From an uncultured Bacilli bacterium (GTDB taxonomy: Bacteria; Bacillota_I; Bacilli_A; RF39; UBA660), in contig CANTWP010000002.1 of NCBI GenBank assembly GCA_947853245.1, positions 1 to 13,334 on the forward strand: 13,334 nucleotides of DNA, in the 5' to 3' direction. The position numbers and the translations under genes were made by a program. The notes below the pieces were generated by a model. The model saw nothing but the letters and a program-made list of their open reading frames with translations. It did no database searches and had not been told where the DNA came from. Shown one piece after another: positions 1-6,857 of the stretch; position 1 is the first letter of the stretch, and each line of letters opens with the position of its first letter.

Positions 1-43
1 TAATAATATTATATTCTTTTTTAAAAAGCTTAAGTTTTTCCAT
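1..43 (-). CDS. Possible 5' end of a minus-strand gene (partial)
   Basis: An open frame on the minus strand starts with ATG at 41-43 and reads M-E-K-L-K-L-F-K-K-E-Y-N-I-I to the window edge. An in-frame TAG lies immediately upstream (44-46), so if the gene is real this ATG is the only available start. A promoter at 182-210 points toward it. Against it, the only good Shine-Dalgarno-like sequence (AAAGGA, 65-70) lies about 21 nt upstream, which is too far. Fourteen codons are not enough to name a family. In many Bacillota ftsY follows smc, but nothing visible here identifies FtsY. Confidence 0.35.
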   Translation of the reverse strand, partial: MEKLKLFKKEYNII

Positions 44-67
44 CTATTCTTTTTATTTAATAAGTCC

Positions 68-135
68 TTTCATACAATAAAAAAAACAAAAACAAATTAG
101 AGTTGCCTATCTTTCGGTTAACCATTTGTATGAAA
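68..135 (-). repeat. Inverted repeat in a leader-like region
   Basis: A 10-bp perfect inverted repeat has arms at 68-77 (TTTCATACAA) and 126-135 (TTGTATGAAA). On the minus strand the 48-nt loop holds the palindrome GGTTAACC and a U-rich run (about 80-96). The downstream arm runs straight into a GAAAGGA sequence. A shorter alternative pairing (124-129 with 92-97) would use the same upstream arm and end at the U-run. This looks like a possible switchable 5' leader, but I match it to no known riboswitch class. Confidence 0.35.
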
Positions 136-181
136 CTATTAGAACACTTAATTATATAATCTACCTTATATTCTTGACTTA

Positions 182-210
182 ATTATACATTAGTGGAAAA
201 AATTTTACAA
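182..210 (-). promoter_or_regulatory. Predicted sigma-A promoter, leftward
   Basis: On the minus strand a -35 TTGTAA (205-210) and a perfect -10 TATAAT (182-187) are separated by 17 nt. It lies just after the smc terminator and would start a transcript near 175, giving a leader of about 130 nt before the possible start codon at 43. Confidence 0.6.
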
Positions 211-224
211 GAATTAAAATGTTT

Positions 225-265
225 AAAAATGCTACAGGATATGTTGGATATGCTATAGCATTTTT
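225..265 (-). terminator. Probable smc terminator (possibly bidirectional)
   Basis: A 10-bp perfect stem pairs 225-234 (AAAAATGCTA) with 256-265 (TAGCATTTTT), with a 21-nt loop. It begins right after the smc stop codon. The T tract lies inside the stem on both strands, so it could act in either direction. The large loop makes it less than ideal. Confidence 0.55.
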
Positions 266-266
266 T

Positions 267-3215
267 CTATTTATGAATATCTTCTAATTTTACACTAACT
301 AATTTGCTAACACCAGATTCCTGCATAGTTATACCATAAAGTACATCAGCATATTCCATTGTTCTTTTCTTATGGGTTATTAAAATAAATTGTGTTTTTT
401 CTTGTAATCCTTTTAAATAAGAACCAAAACTATCAACATTCGTTTCATCCAAAGCAGCTTCTACTTCATCTAAGATACAGAAAGGTATTATTCTAGACTT
501 TAATATAGCAAATAATAAACTAATAGCAGTAAAAGTTTTTTCACCACCAGATAAAAGAGAAATACTACTTAATTTTTTGCCAGGAGGAGAAGCGATTATT
601 TCAATGCCAGTTTCTAATAAGTTATTAGGATCCGTTAATTTTAAACTAGCTGTACCACCCTTGAATAATTCTTGAAATGTTTCAGTAAAGTTTTCATTTA
701 CAATATCAAATGTCACTTTAAATTCTTTTTCCATAACATTATCCATTTCAGATATAATTTCTAAAAGAGTATTTTCAGCACTTACTAAATCATCACGTTG
801 TTTAAGAAGAAATTCATAACGATTACTTACACGTTCATATTCTTCAATAGCACCTAAATTAACCATGCCTAGTTCTCTTATAGTTCTCTTTAAACCATTA
901 ACTTTACTTCTAGCAATACTTTCATCTAATTCTAATTTATATAAAGTTAAAGCTTTTTCATAAGTTATACTATAATCTTCACGTAAAGAGTTAAGTAAAC
1001 TATCTAATTTAACATCAGCACGATTAACTAAAATTTCTAGATCTTTTAGCTCTTTGTTTTTAGCATTATATAAAGAGTTTTCTTGACGAATAGAGAAATC
1101 TAATTGTTCAATACTATCTTTTAACTCATCTTCTTTATTTTGTAAAGAAGATACATTTAAAATACAATTATCTCTTTCTTTAACCGCATTATAATACTCT
1201 TCCATAATACGTTCTTCTTCTGCACTAAGAGCGCCATTTAATGTAGCTTCTAAGCTCTTAATATCACTGGTAGTATGATCTAATTTTTCTTTTAAATTAG
1301 ATAATTCTAAATTATAGTTATTAAGTGTCTCCGAAATTTCTATTTTATCTCTAGTTTGTAAATAAAGTTTATCTTCTAAAGATTTTAATGTATAATCAAG
1401 TTCATTTATTTTTTCTTCATTATCTTTAATTTTATCATGAATATCATCTAAACTCTTAAGTGTATTTTCTAGTTCATATTTTTCTGATATTACATTCTTA
1501 CTAGTATTTACAGTTCCTCCAGTTAAAGAACCTCCTACGTGAATTAAACTACCATCTAACGTAACAATACGATAACTATTATTTATCTTTCTAGACACCT
1601 CATTAGCGGTATTTAAATCATCAACCAAAATAATATTACCAAGTTGATTATCAATTATACTTTGATATTTAGGTTCAACATGAACAACACTCGATAAAAT
1701 ACTATAACTAAAATTATTAGAATTTAATACAGATAATACCATATTATCTATTCTTTTCGGTTTAATAACATTAATCGGAAAGAAAGTAGCTCGTCCTAAT
1801 TTATTATTTTTTAAATAATTTATTGCTTCTTTAGCACTATTCTCATTATCAACTATAATATTAGATACTCCAGCCCCAAGCGCTACAGAAACAGCTGTCG
1901 CATATTTTTCTTCAACCTCAATTAAATTACCAATCGTATTATGAATACCATTTAATTTAGGGTTTGATAAAATACTACGAACTGAAAAAGGTAATAATTC
2001 ATTATTTTCAATTGAATTCTTTAAATTCTCTGATCTATTAATAGTAAAACTTTCTTGTTTTAAAAATTCACTTAATTTACTAGATATCATTGTACGATTT
2101 GTTTTGATATCGCTTATTTCTTTTTCTAAATCATTTATATTTTGAACTGCTAATTTTAAACGTCTTGTTTGTTCTTCATATTTATTTTGGTAATTATCTA
2201 CATCATTTTGTAATTTATATTTTGTTTCATTTAATTCAACTAGTCTATTATGAACTTTCTCATCAGATGCTTCATATTTTTGACGTTCTAAAATAATGTT
2301 TTTCTCACTATTTATTTTTTCTGCTTTCGTACTATATTCTATTAAATTCTTATTATTTTCTTTTAATTCGGCATCGATCTTAGCAAGTGCTAACTTTAAA
2401 TTCTCAAGTTTGGCTTCTCCTGTTACATTGCTAGAACCCATGCTTATAATTTCTTCGTTTAAAGTAGCTATTTTAGCTTTATTTTGTTGATATTCATAAT
2501 TTAAATTAGTAATATCATTTACTATAAGCGCTAATTCTATTTTATCTAATTCTTCCTTAGCGTCTTGATATTTAAGAGCTACATCACGTTGTTCCTTTAA
2601 TGGTTCAACTTGCACTTCTAATTCACTGATTATATCACTTACACGATCCATATTATCATGAGTCTTATCAAGTTTTTTAATAGCGTCTTCTTTTCTTCTT
2701 TTATATTTTAATACTCCCGCGGCTTCTTCTATTATAGTTCTTCTATCAACTGGTTTATTAGATATAATTTCTTCTATTTTACCTTGCGAAATAATATTAA
2801 AACTTTCTTTAGCAATACCACTATCTAACAACAGATCAGTAATATCTTTTAAACGACATTTTTCATCATTTAAATAATATTCATTAGTTCCATCTAGATA
2901 AACTCTTCTTTTAATTGAAACTTCAGTAAAGTCTAATGGAAAATACTTATCAGTATTATCAAATATTAAACAAACAGAGGCAGAATTAGAAGCATTTCTT
3001 GATTTACTACCAGAAAATATAACATCAGTCATATTCCCGTCTCCTCTAAGTTGTTTTACAGATTGTTCACCTAATACCCAACGAACTGCATCTACTACAT
3101 TACTCTTTCCACTACCATTAGGTCCAACAATACCATTAATACCATCCATTAATTCGATAGTTGTTTTATCCGCAAATGATTTAAATCCAAGTGCTACTAT
3201 CTTTTTTAAATACAT
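267..3215 (-). CDS. smc: Chromosome segregation protein SMC
   Basis: This is the SMC ATPase, which with ScpA and ScpB forms the condensin that organises and segregates the chromosome. In the 982 residues I see the N-terminal head with Walker A GPNGSGKSN (31-39) and Q-loop ISQG (142-145). A first coiled coil spans about 170-410 and a hinge about 415-570, with GG-S-LTGG near its end. The second coiled coil runs back to the C-terminal head with signature LSGGEK (from 888), Walker B FCILDEVEAALDE (912-924) and the H-loop ITHKK. Bacillus-type SMCs are near 1,190 residues; about 980 is the size I recall for mycoplasma homologues. The missing length is in the coiled-coil arms. The start MYLKKIVALGFKSF is typical of the family. 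It is the last gene of the tcdA operon, 32 nt after the prepilin gene, with a weak ribosome site. scpA and scpB are not in the window. Confidence 0.98.
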   Translation of the reverse strand: MYLKKIVALGFKSFADKTTIELMDGINGIVGPNGSGKSNVVDAVRWVLGEQSVKQLRGDGNMTDVIFSGSKSRNASNSASVCLIFDNTDKYFPLDFTEVSIKRRVYLDGTNEYYLNDEKCRLKDITDLLLDSGIAKESFNIISQGKIEEIISNKPVDRRTIIEEAAGVLKYKRRKEDAIKKLDKTHDNMDRVSDIISELEVQVEPLKEQRDVALKYQDAKEELDKIELALIVNDITNLNYEYQQNKAKIATLNEEIISMGSSNVTGEAKLENLKLALAKIDAELKENNKNLIEYSTKAEKINSEKNIILERQKYEASDEKVHNRLVELNETKYKLQNDVDNYQNKYEEQTRRLKLAVQNINDLEKEISDIKTNRTMISSKLSEFLKQESFTINRSENLKNSIENNELLPFSVRSILSNPKLNGIHNTIGNLIEVEEKYATAVSVALGAGVSNIIVDNENSAKEAINYLKNNKLGRATFFPINVIKPKRIDNMVLSVLNSNNFSYSILSSVVHVEPKYQSIIDNQLGNIILVDDLNTANEVSRKINNSYRIVTLDGSLIHVGGSLTGGTVNTSKNVISEKYELENTLKSLDDIHDKIKDNEEKINELDYTLKSLEDKLYLQTRDKIEISETLNNYNLELSNLKEKLDHTTSDIKSLEATLNGALSAEEERIMEEYYNAVKERDNCILNVSSLQNKEDELKDSIEQLDFSIRQENSLYNAKNKELKDLEILVNRADVKLDSLLNSLREDYSITYEKALTLYKLELDESIARSKVNGLKRTIRELGMVNLGAIEEYERVSNRYEFLLKQRDDLVSAENTLLEIISEMDNVMEKEFKVTFDIVNENFTETFQELFKGGTASLKLTDPNNLLETGIEIIASPPGKKLSSISLLSGGEKTFTAISLLFAILKSRIIPFCILDEVEAALDETNVDSFGSYLKGLQEKTQFILITHKKRTMEYADVLYGITMQESGVSKLVSVKLEDIHK

Positions 3216-3247
3216 TTTATCACTACTTTCATTTTGTTATTTATTTG

Positions 3248-3622
3248 TTATCTTTTTTCAGTACATGAATCAGTCAAATCAAATTTATACTTAGAGTTTT
3301 CAACTGTAATAGTAATATTCTGAGTTGTATCAATGCTTTCACCATTATTACCATTTTGTAGATCGGATATGACATAACCACCATCTATCAAAGTCTGAAT
3401 TGTAGTACAATAAATATTACCATTTTTTAAAGGATAATCATTTTTATGTTCATCTACCATAGTTCTAGCACCACTTAATATTAAAGCCTTAGTAGCTTCA
3501 TTAATTTCATTACCTGATCGCTTTACAACATTTACAATAGCTGGAAAAGCAATTAAAACAATCAATGATAATAATATTAAAACTCCCATAAGTTCCATTA
3601 ATGTAAAACCTTGTTTTTTCAT
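3248..3622 (-). CDS. Type IV prepilin-like / pseudopilin protein
   Basis: This 124-residue protein has a textbook class III prepilin N-terminus: a short basic leader MKKQG, then FTLMELMG with Glu at +5 of the mature protein, then a hydrophobic helix to about residue 30. A prepilin peptidase would cut after Gly5, leaving about 119 residues. The globular part has two cysteines (72 and 120) that could form a disulfide, as in many minor pilins. It resembles ComGC/PulG-type (pseudo)pilins rather than Flp/TadE pilins, but I cannot assign a specific system. It sits between an unknown gene (7 nt upstream, whose TAG stop is part of its AGGTGA ribosome site) and smc. No T4P motor or prepilin peptidase is near. 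The Tad genes elsewhere in the window belong to a different prepilin class. Confidence 0.85.
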   Translation of the reverse strand: MKKQGFTLMELMGVLILLSLIVLIAFPAIVNVVKRSGNEINEATKALILSGARTMVDEHKNDYPLKNGNIYCTTIQTLIDGGYVISDLQNGNNGESIDTTQNITITVENSKYKFDLTDSCTEKR

Positions 3623-3629
3623 AATTCAC

Positions 3630-4178
3630 CTATCCTATCAATATATCACCAATAGCATTTATATAATAACTAATTGCATCTTTAATTCTATAAACTTTAT
3701 CTTTAAACCAATTATTTTTAGCACTACTATTATCAATTTCAATTAAAAACTGATCATCATACTCAGTAATTTCTATTTTAGTATCATATCTATTATAGTA
3801 ACTTTCAATATCTTCTACAACATACGCTTCTTTTTTTCCATATATATATAATTTACCACGATTAATATAAACACTATCTTTTACAAAAAAACGCATGTAT
3901 TTTTTAGCATCATCATAATTTAAAATAATGGTATCAACACTTTTCTTTTTAAAAGTTTTTCTTAATTTTTTAATAGAAAACCTTTTTCTTTTAAAGTTTT
4001 TACCATCTTTATCTTTTACTTTACTCTTCTTTTTACCATCAAATACTAAAAGATAACCTTCAGTAATATTATTATTTTTATCAATTACACTTTCTACTGT
4101 AGGATAAGAAAGCCCAATTGATAAAAGTGTACCTTTTATATTCTTACATGTATTTTTTAAATCATTAATCAATGTCAT
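3630..4178 (-). CDS. Protein of unknown function, 182 aa
   Basis: I do not recognise this protein. It has no signal peptide or membrane segment. A central stretch (about 49-80) is dense in Lys/Arg, followed by alternating beta-type segments (IILNYDD near 85-91, VYINRGKLYIYG near 103-114, KIEITEYDDQFLIEID near 134-149). The pattern GTLLSIGLSYPTVESVID (16-33) followed by YLLVFDG weakly recalls a Rossmann-like or class I methyltransferase start, but no glycine-rich cofactor motif is convincing. The basic patch could bind nucleic acid (inference). The start ATG (4176-4178) has GGTGA 5 nt upstream and overlaps the end of tcdA by 14 nt, so translation is probably coupled. The neighbourhood (tRNA modification enzyme upstream, prepilin and smc downstream) gives no clear role. 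Confidence 0.8.
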   Translation of the reverse strand: MTLINDLKNTCKNIKGTLLSIGLSYPTVESVIDKNNNITEGYLLVFDGKKKSKVKDKDGKNFKRKRFSIKKLRKTFKKKSVDTIILNYDDAKKYMRFFVKDSVYINRGKLYIYGKKEAYVVEDIESYYNRYDTKIEITEYDDQFLIEIDNSSAKNNWFKDKVYRIKDAISYYINAIGDILIG

Positions 4179-4860
4179 TTAAATCACCCACTATATCATT
4201 AATAATATAACTTGTACAAAGTAATCCTGCAGTAGCTGGTACAAAAGAATTAGACCCAACTGGTTGAGATATTTTTCTAGGAGACTCTGTACTACAAACA
4301 ACTGGTATCTTTTTATTAATTTTATTATCGATAATAAACTTTCTTATTTTTTTAGCAAGCGGATCATAACTAGTTTTTCTAATATCAATTATCTCTAATT
4401 TACTGGGATCCATTTTATTACCTGTACCCATACTAGATATTAATTTAACTTTTCTTTTTAAACATTCTATTATTAAAGTTTCTTTAGTGGATAATGTATC
4501 ACAAGCATCAACTATATAAGTAGGATTATCAGAAAATAATAAATCTATATTATCAGGAGTAATCTTATCTTCGATTATTTTAACTTGACAATCTTCATTT
4601 ATCAGTTTTATTCTGTCTTGCCAACAAGCGGCCTTACTCTTTCCAATCGTCTCTTTAGTAGCAATTATTTGTCTATTTAAATTAGTAATATCTACTATAT
4701 CATAATCAACTAAAATAAGTGTACCTATTCCACTTCTTGCTAAAGACTCTGCTGCATAACCACCTACCCCACCAAGTCCTAAAACTACTACTACTTGTTT
4801 TTTTATTTTTGAAATATTCATCTCGCCAACGAGTCTTTCTAAACGTTCTAACCTATTCAT
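4165..4860 (-). CDS. tcdA: tRNA threonylcarbamoyladenosine dehydratase (TcdA/ThiF-like)
   Basis: This is an E1-like ATP-dependent enzyme of the ThiF/MoeB superfamily. TcdA cyclises t6A37 of ANN-decoding tRNAs to the hydantoin ct6A. With the ATG at 4858-4860 it is 231 residues. Visible motifs are RLERLVGEM at the N-terminus, the nucleotide loop GLGGVGG (28-34), D-Y-D (52-54), NLNRQ (60-64), DACDTLSTK (118-126), SSMGTGNKMDP (143-152) and GSNSFVPATAGLLCTS (about 202-217). These fit TcdA/YgdL better than ThiF or MoeB, and no CXXC zinc pairs are seen. A GTG at 4867-4869 would add three residues, but it lies inside the AGGTGA ribosome site and at the predicted transcription start, so I prefer the ATG. 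It is the first gene of the operon running to smc and diverges from murC. Confidence 0.92.
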   Translation of the reverse strand: MNRLERLERLVGEMNISKIKKQVVVVLGLGGVGGYAAESLARSGIGTLILVDYDIVDITNLNRQIIATKETIGKSKAACWQDRIKLINEDCQVKIIEDKITPDNIDLLFSDNPTYIVDACDTLSTKETLIIECLKRKVKLISSMGTGNKMDPSKLEIIDIRKTSYDPLAKKIRKFIIDNKINKKIPVVCSTESPRKISQPVGSNSFVPATAGLLCTSYIINDIVGDLNDID

Positions 4861-4865
4861 GAGTT

Positions 4866-4871
4866 TCACCT
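4866..4871 (-). promoter_or_regulatory. Shine-Dalgarno that decides the tcdA start
   Basis: AGGTGA on the minus strand, 5 nt before the ATG at 4858-4860. The upstream GTG (4867-4869) is part of this sequence and cannot serve as the start while the site pairs with 16S rRNA. Confidence 0.75.
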
Positions 4872-4876
4872 ATTAC

Positions 4877-4905
4877 ATTGTAACAAATTTATCAAAATTT
4901 GACAA
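4877..4905 (-). promoter_or_regulatory. Promoter of the tcdA-smc operon
   Basis: On the minus strand a -35 TTGTCA (4900-4905), a 17-nt spacer and a -10 TACAAT (4877-4882) are near-consensus for the housekeeping sigma factor. The predicted start near 4870 leaves only about 10 nt of 5' UTR, just enough for the ribosome site. Confidence 0.75.
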
Positions 4906-4954
4906 TAAACGCATTATAATATCATAAATATTTTACTAGATAATAATCGTTTGA

Positions 4955-4983
4955 TTGACGATAAAAATCAAAAGCGATATAAT
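4955..4983 (+). promoter_or_regulatory. Promoter of murC
   Basis: -35 TTGACG (4955-4960), a 17-nt spacer and a perfect -10 TATAAT (4978-4983). Transcription should start near 4990, exactly where the AGGAGG ribosome site (4990-4995) begins, so the 5' UTR is only about 14 nt. A short dyad (ATCGT 4946-4950 / ACGAT 4958-4962) overlaps the -35 box and could be an operator, or chance. Confidence 0.8.
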
Positions 4984-5003
4984 ACCTTTAGGAGGAATTA
5001 AAT

Positions 5004-6320
5004 ATGTATCATTTTATAGGAATTAAGGGTTCAGGTATGAGTGCCTTAGCACAAATTATGAAAAAACTAGGATTTGAAGTACAAGGAAGTGACGTAGAAA
5101 AACACTTTTTTACTCAAATAGAACTAGATAAACTCGGTGTAAAGATCCTTCCATTTAATAAAGATAATATAAATGAAAATCTTATAATTGTAAGAGGAAC
5201 AACTTTTAACGAGGATAATAATGAAGAGGTAAAACGTGCGAAAGAATTAAATTTAAAAATTTATGATTATCCTGAAATGTTAGGCGAATTAACTAGAAAA
5301 TTTGAAACGATCGCTATTTGTGGAACACACGGTAAAACTACTACTACAGGAATTCTATCACATGTATTAAATAATACGATCGGTTGTAATTATTTAATTG
5401 GTGATGGAACTGGTGACGCTAATAAAAATAATAATAAATTTGTTATTGAAGCTTGTGAATATAAACAACACTTTTTGAATTATTTTCCAATTTATACAGT
5501 CATTACTAATATCGATTTAGATCATGTCGATTTTTATAAAAATATTGATGAAATTATTGCTACTTTTAGTAAATTTGTAGAGCAAACAAAAACACAAGTC
5601 ATTGCATGTGGGGATGATCAAAATGTAAGAAAAATAGTAAATGATAAAATTATTTATTATGGTCTTAATGCTGATAACGATATCAAAGCAACTAATATTA
5701 CGTTAAATGAAAATGGAGCTATCTTTGATGTTGTTATTAAAGAAGAATTACTTGGAACATTTAATTTACATATTTATGGAAATCATATGATTCAAAATGT
5801 TCTACCTATTATCTTCCTTGCTAATTCTTTTGGAATTAAAAAAGAAAAGATTGAAGAGTTAATTAATTCTTTTAAAGGGGTCAAAAGAAGATTTACAGAA
5901 AGTATAATTAATACCAATGTAATAATTGATGATTATGCCCATCATCCAAATGAAATAAAAGCTATGATCAATTCTGTTAGACAAAAATATCCTAATAAAA
6001 AATTAATTACAGTTTTTCAACCACATACTTTTTCACGTACTAAAGAATTCTATAAAGAATATATTGAATTATTTTCAAAAGTTGATAAAGCTTACTTTAC
6101 AGAAATATATAAATCTCGTGAAAAACAAGAAGATTATCCTGATATTAAAACAAGCATTATTACAGATAATATTCCTAATTCTGAAGTAATTGCTTTAGAA
6201 GATACCAATAAATTTAAAGATTATAAAGATTCTATAATCTTAGTAATGAGCCCTAATGAATTAAAAGTATTAGTTGAAGGAATTAAAGAAATCTTAACAA
6301 ACAATAAAACCATAGAATAA
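5004..6320 (+). CDS. murC: UDP-N-acetylmuramate--L-alanine ligase
   Basis: MurC adds L-alanine to UDP-MurNAc with ATP hydrolysis, the first peptide step of cytoplasmic peptidoglycan precursor synthesis. At 438 residues it has normal family length and all three Mur-ligase domains. The UDP-binding Rossmann loop is GIKGSGMSALA (6-16). The ATP P-loop is GTHGKTTTT (107-115). EACEYKQHF (149-157) and NIDLDHVDFY (169-178) carry metal-binding residues. YGNHMIQN (258-265) and KGVKRRF (291-297) follow, and the C-terminal domain has DDYAHHP (309-315) and QPHTFSRT (339-346). The EACEY...HF form is the Bacillus-type variant. A strong AGGAGG site lies 8 nt before the ATG. It is transcribed alone, diverging from tcdA and closed by a terminator that overlaps its stop. 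A degenerate paralogue lies at 6858-8126 on the other strand. Confidence 0.97.
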   Translation: MYHFIGIKGSGMSALAQIMKKLGFEVQGSDVEKHFFTQIELDKLGVKILPFNKDNINENLIIVRGTTFNEDNNEEVKRAKELNLKIYDYPEMLGELTRKFETIAICGTHGKTTTTGILSHVLNNTIGCNYLIGDGTGDANKNNNKFVIEACEYKQHFLNYFPIYTVITNIDLDHVDFYKNIDEIIATFSKFVEQTKTQVIACGDDQNVRKIVNDKIIYYGLNADNDIKATNITLNENGAIFDVVIKEELLGTFNLHIYGNHMIQNVLPIIFLANSFGIKKEKIEELINSFKGVKRRFTESIINTNVIIDDYAHHPNEIKAMINSVRQKYPNKKLITVFQPHTFSRTKEFYKEYIELFSKVDKAYFTEIYKSREKQEDYPDIKTSIITDNIPNSEVIALEDTNKFKDYKDSIILVMSPNELKVLVEGIKEILTNNKTIE

Positions 6321-6335
6321 TGTTTCTATGGTTTT
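6306..6335 (+). terminator. murC terminator, probably bidirectional
   Basis: A 12-bp perfect stem pairs 6306-6317 (AAAACCATAGAA) with 6324-6335 (TTCTATGGTTTT), with a 6-nt loop (6318-6323). The murC stop codon TAA (6318-6320) sits in the loop, so the last codons of the gene form the upstream arm. Each strand ends in a T-rich tract. The convergent gene ends at 6346, so the hairpin probably serves both transcripts. Confidence 0.8.
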
Positions 6336-6345
6336 TAGATTAATA

Positions 6346-6801
6346 TTATTTATTTTTATCGGCTTCGTTTAAGCCTTCTTTTATACCTTTAGATATCTCT
6401 TTAGCGGCAATTCCTAATGTCGGTGCCATCTTTTCAACGCCCTCTTTAGCAATCGGCATAACTTGTTGTGTCGAATATGCTGCAATTTCTCTTCTATGTG
6501 CAACTAACATAATAACACCACCAAAAGCAGTTAAACCAAAACCAATTGTTGACAAAATACTACCAATTGAGAATAATCCAAATTTAGAGAACATGCTACC
6601 AGCAAAGTTGTCCATTTCAACGTCAGTACTACCAATATTATTAAATATACTACTTCCAAAGCTAAAAAATCCTAACATTGTCATCAAAGAACCTACTATA
6701 AGCATAATAATACCAACTATTAAAAGAATTTTACCAATTTTTTTAACCTTTAAATTATTTTGTTGATATTTTTCTTCACTTAAATATTCTTTATTTTCCA
6801 T
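6346..6801 (-). CDS. Small two-TM membrane protein of unknown function
   Basis: This 151-residue protein has a charged N-terminus and two predicted membrane helices (about 23-46 and 76-101), joined by a Gly/Ser/Phe-rich linker with an acidic patch (about 60-65). A basic AHRRE follows the second helix. The C-terminus (about 114-147, with MAPTLGIAAKEISKGIKEGL) is probably one amphipathic helix. The positive-inside rule puts both ends in the cytoplasm. Similar C-terminal sequences occur in small uncharacterised Firmicutes membrane proteins, some with an added zinc ribbon, as I recall; no zinc ribbon is present here. A ribosome site AAAGGA lies 10 nt before the ATG. It follows the murC-like gene after 56 nt and may be last in the Tad operon or have its own promoter. 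Confidence 0.8.
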   Translation of the reverse strand: MENKEYLSEEKYQQNNLKVKKIGKILLIVGIIMLIVGSLMTMLGFFSFGSSIFNNIGSTDVEMDNFAGSMFSKFGLFSIGSILSTIGFGLTAFGGVIMLVAHRREIAAYSTQQVMPIAKEGVEKMAPTLGIAAKEISKGIKEGLNEADKNK

Positions 6802-6857
6802 AAATACTAATTCCTTTCCTGAATATTTTATTATAACTTTAACATTGTTTCAAAAAA

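Noticed and set aside
2296..2490. 64-codon plus-strand ORF inside smc
   Set aside because: It is antisense to the SMC coiled-coil coding region, with low-complexity hydrophobic sequence and no ribosome site that I can see; a shadow of the real gene.
4892..4902. TCAAAATTTGA near-palindrome in the tcdA promoter spacer
   Set aside because: Short A/T palindromes are expected by chance in DNA of this composition, and no second copy is seen nearby.
6830..6835. TATAAT box upstream of the small membrane protein gene (minus strand)
   Set aside because: The hexamer is perfect, but the nearest -35-like TTGAAA is only 12 nt away and nothing good lies at 16-18 nt. A separate promoter for this gene is possible but not supported well enough to list.
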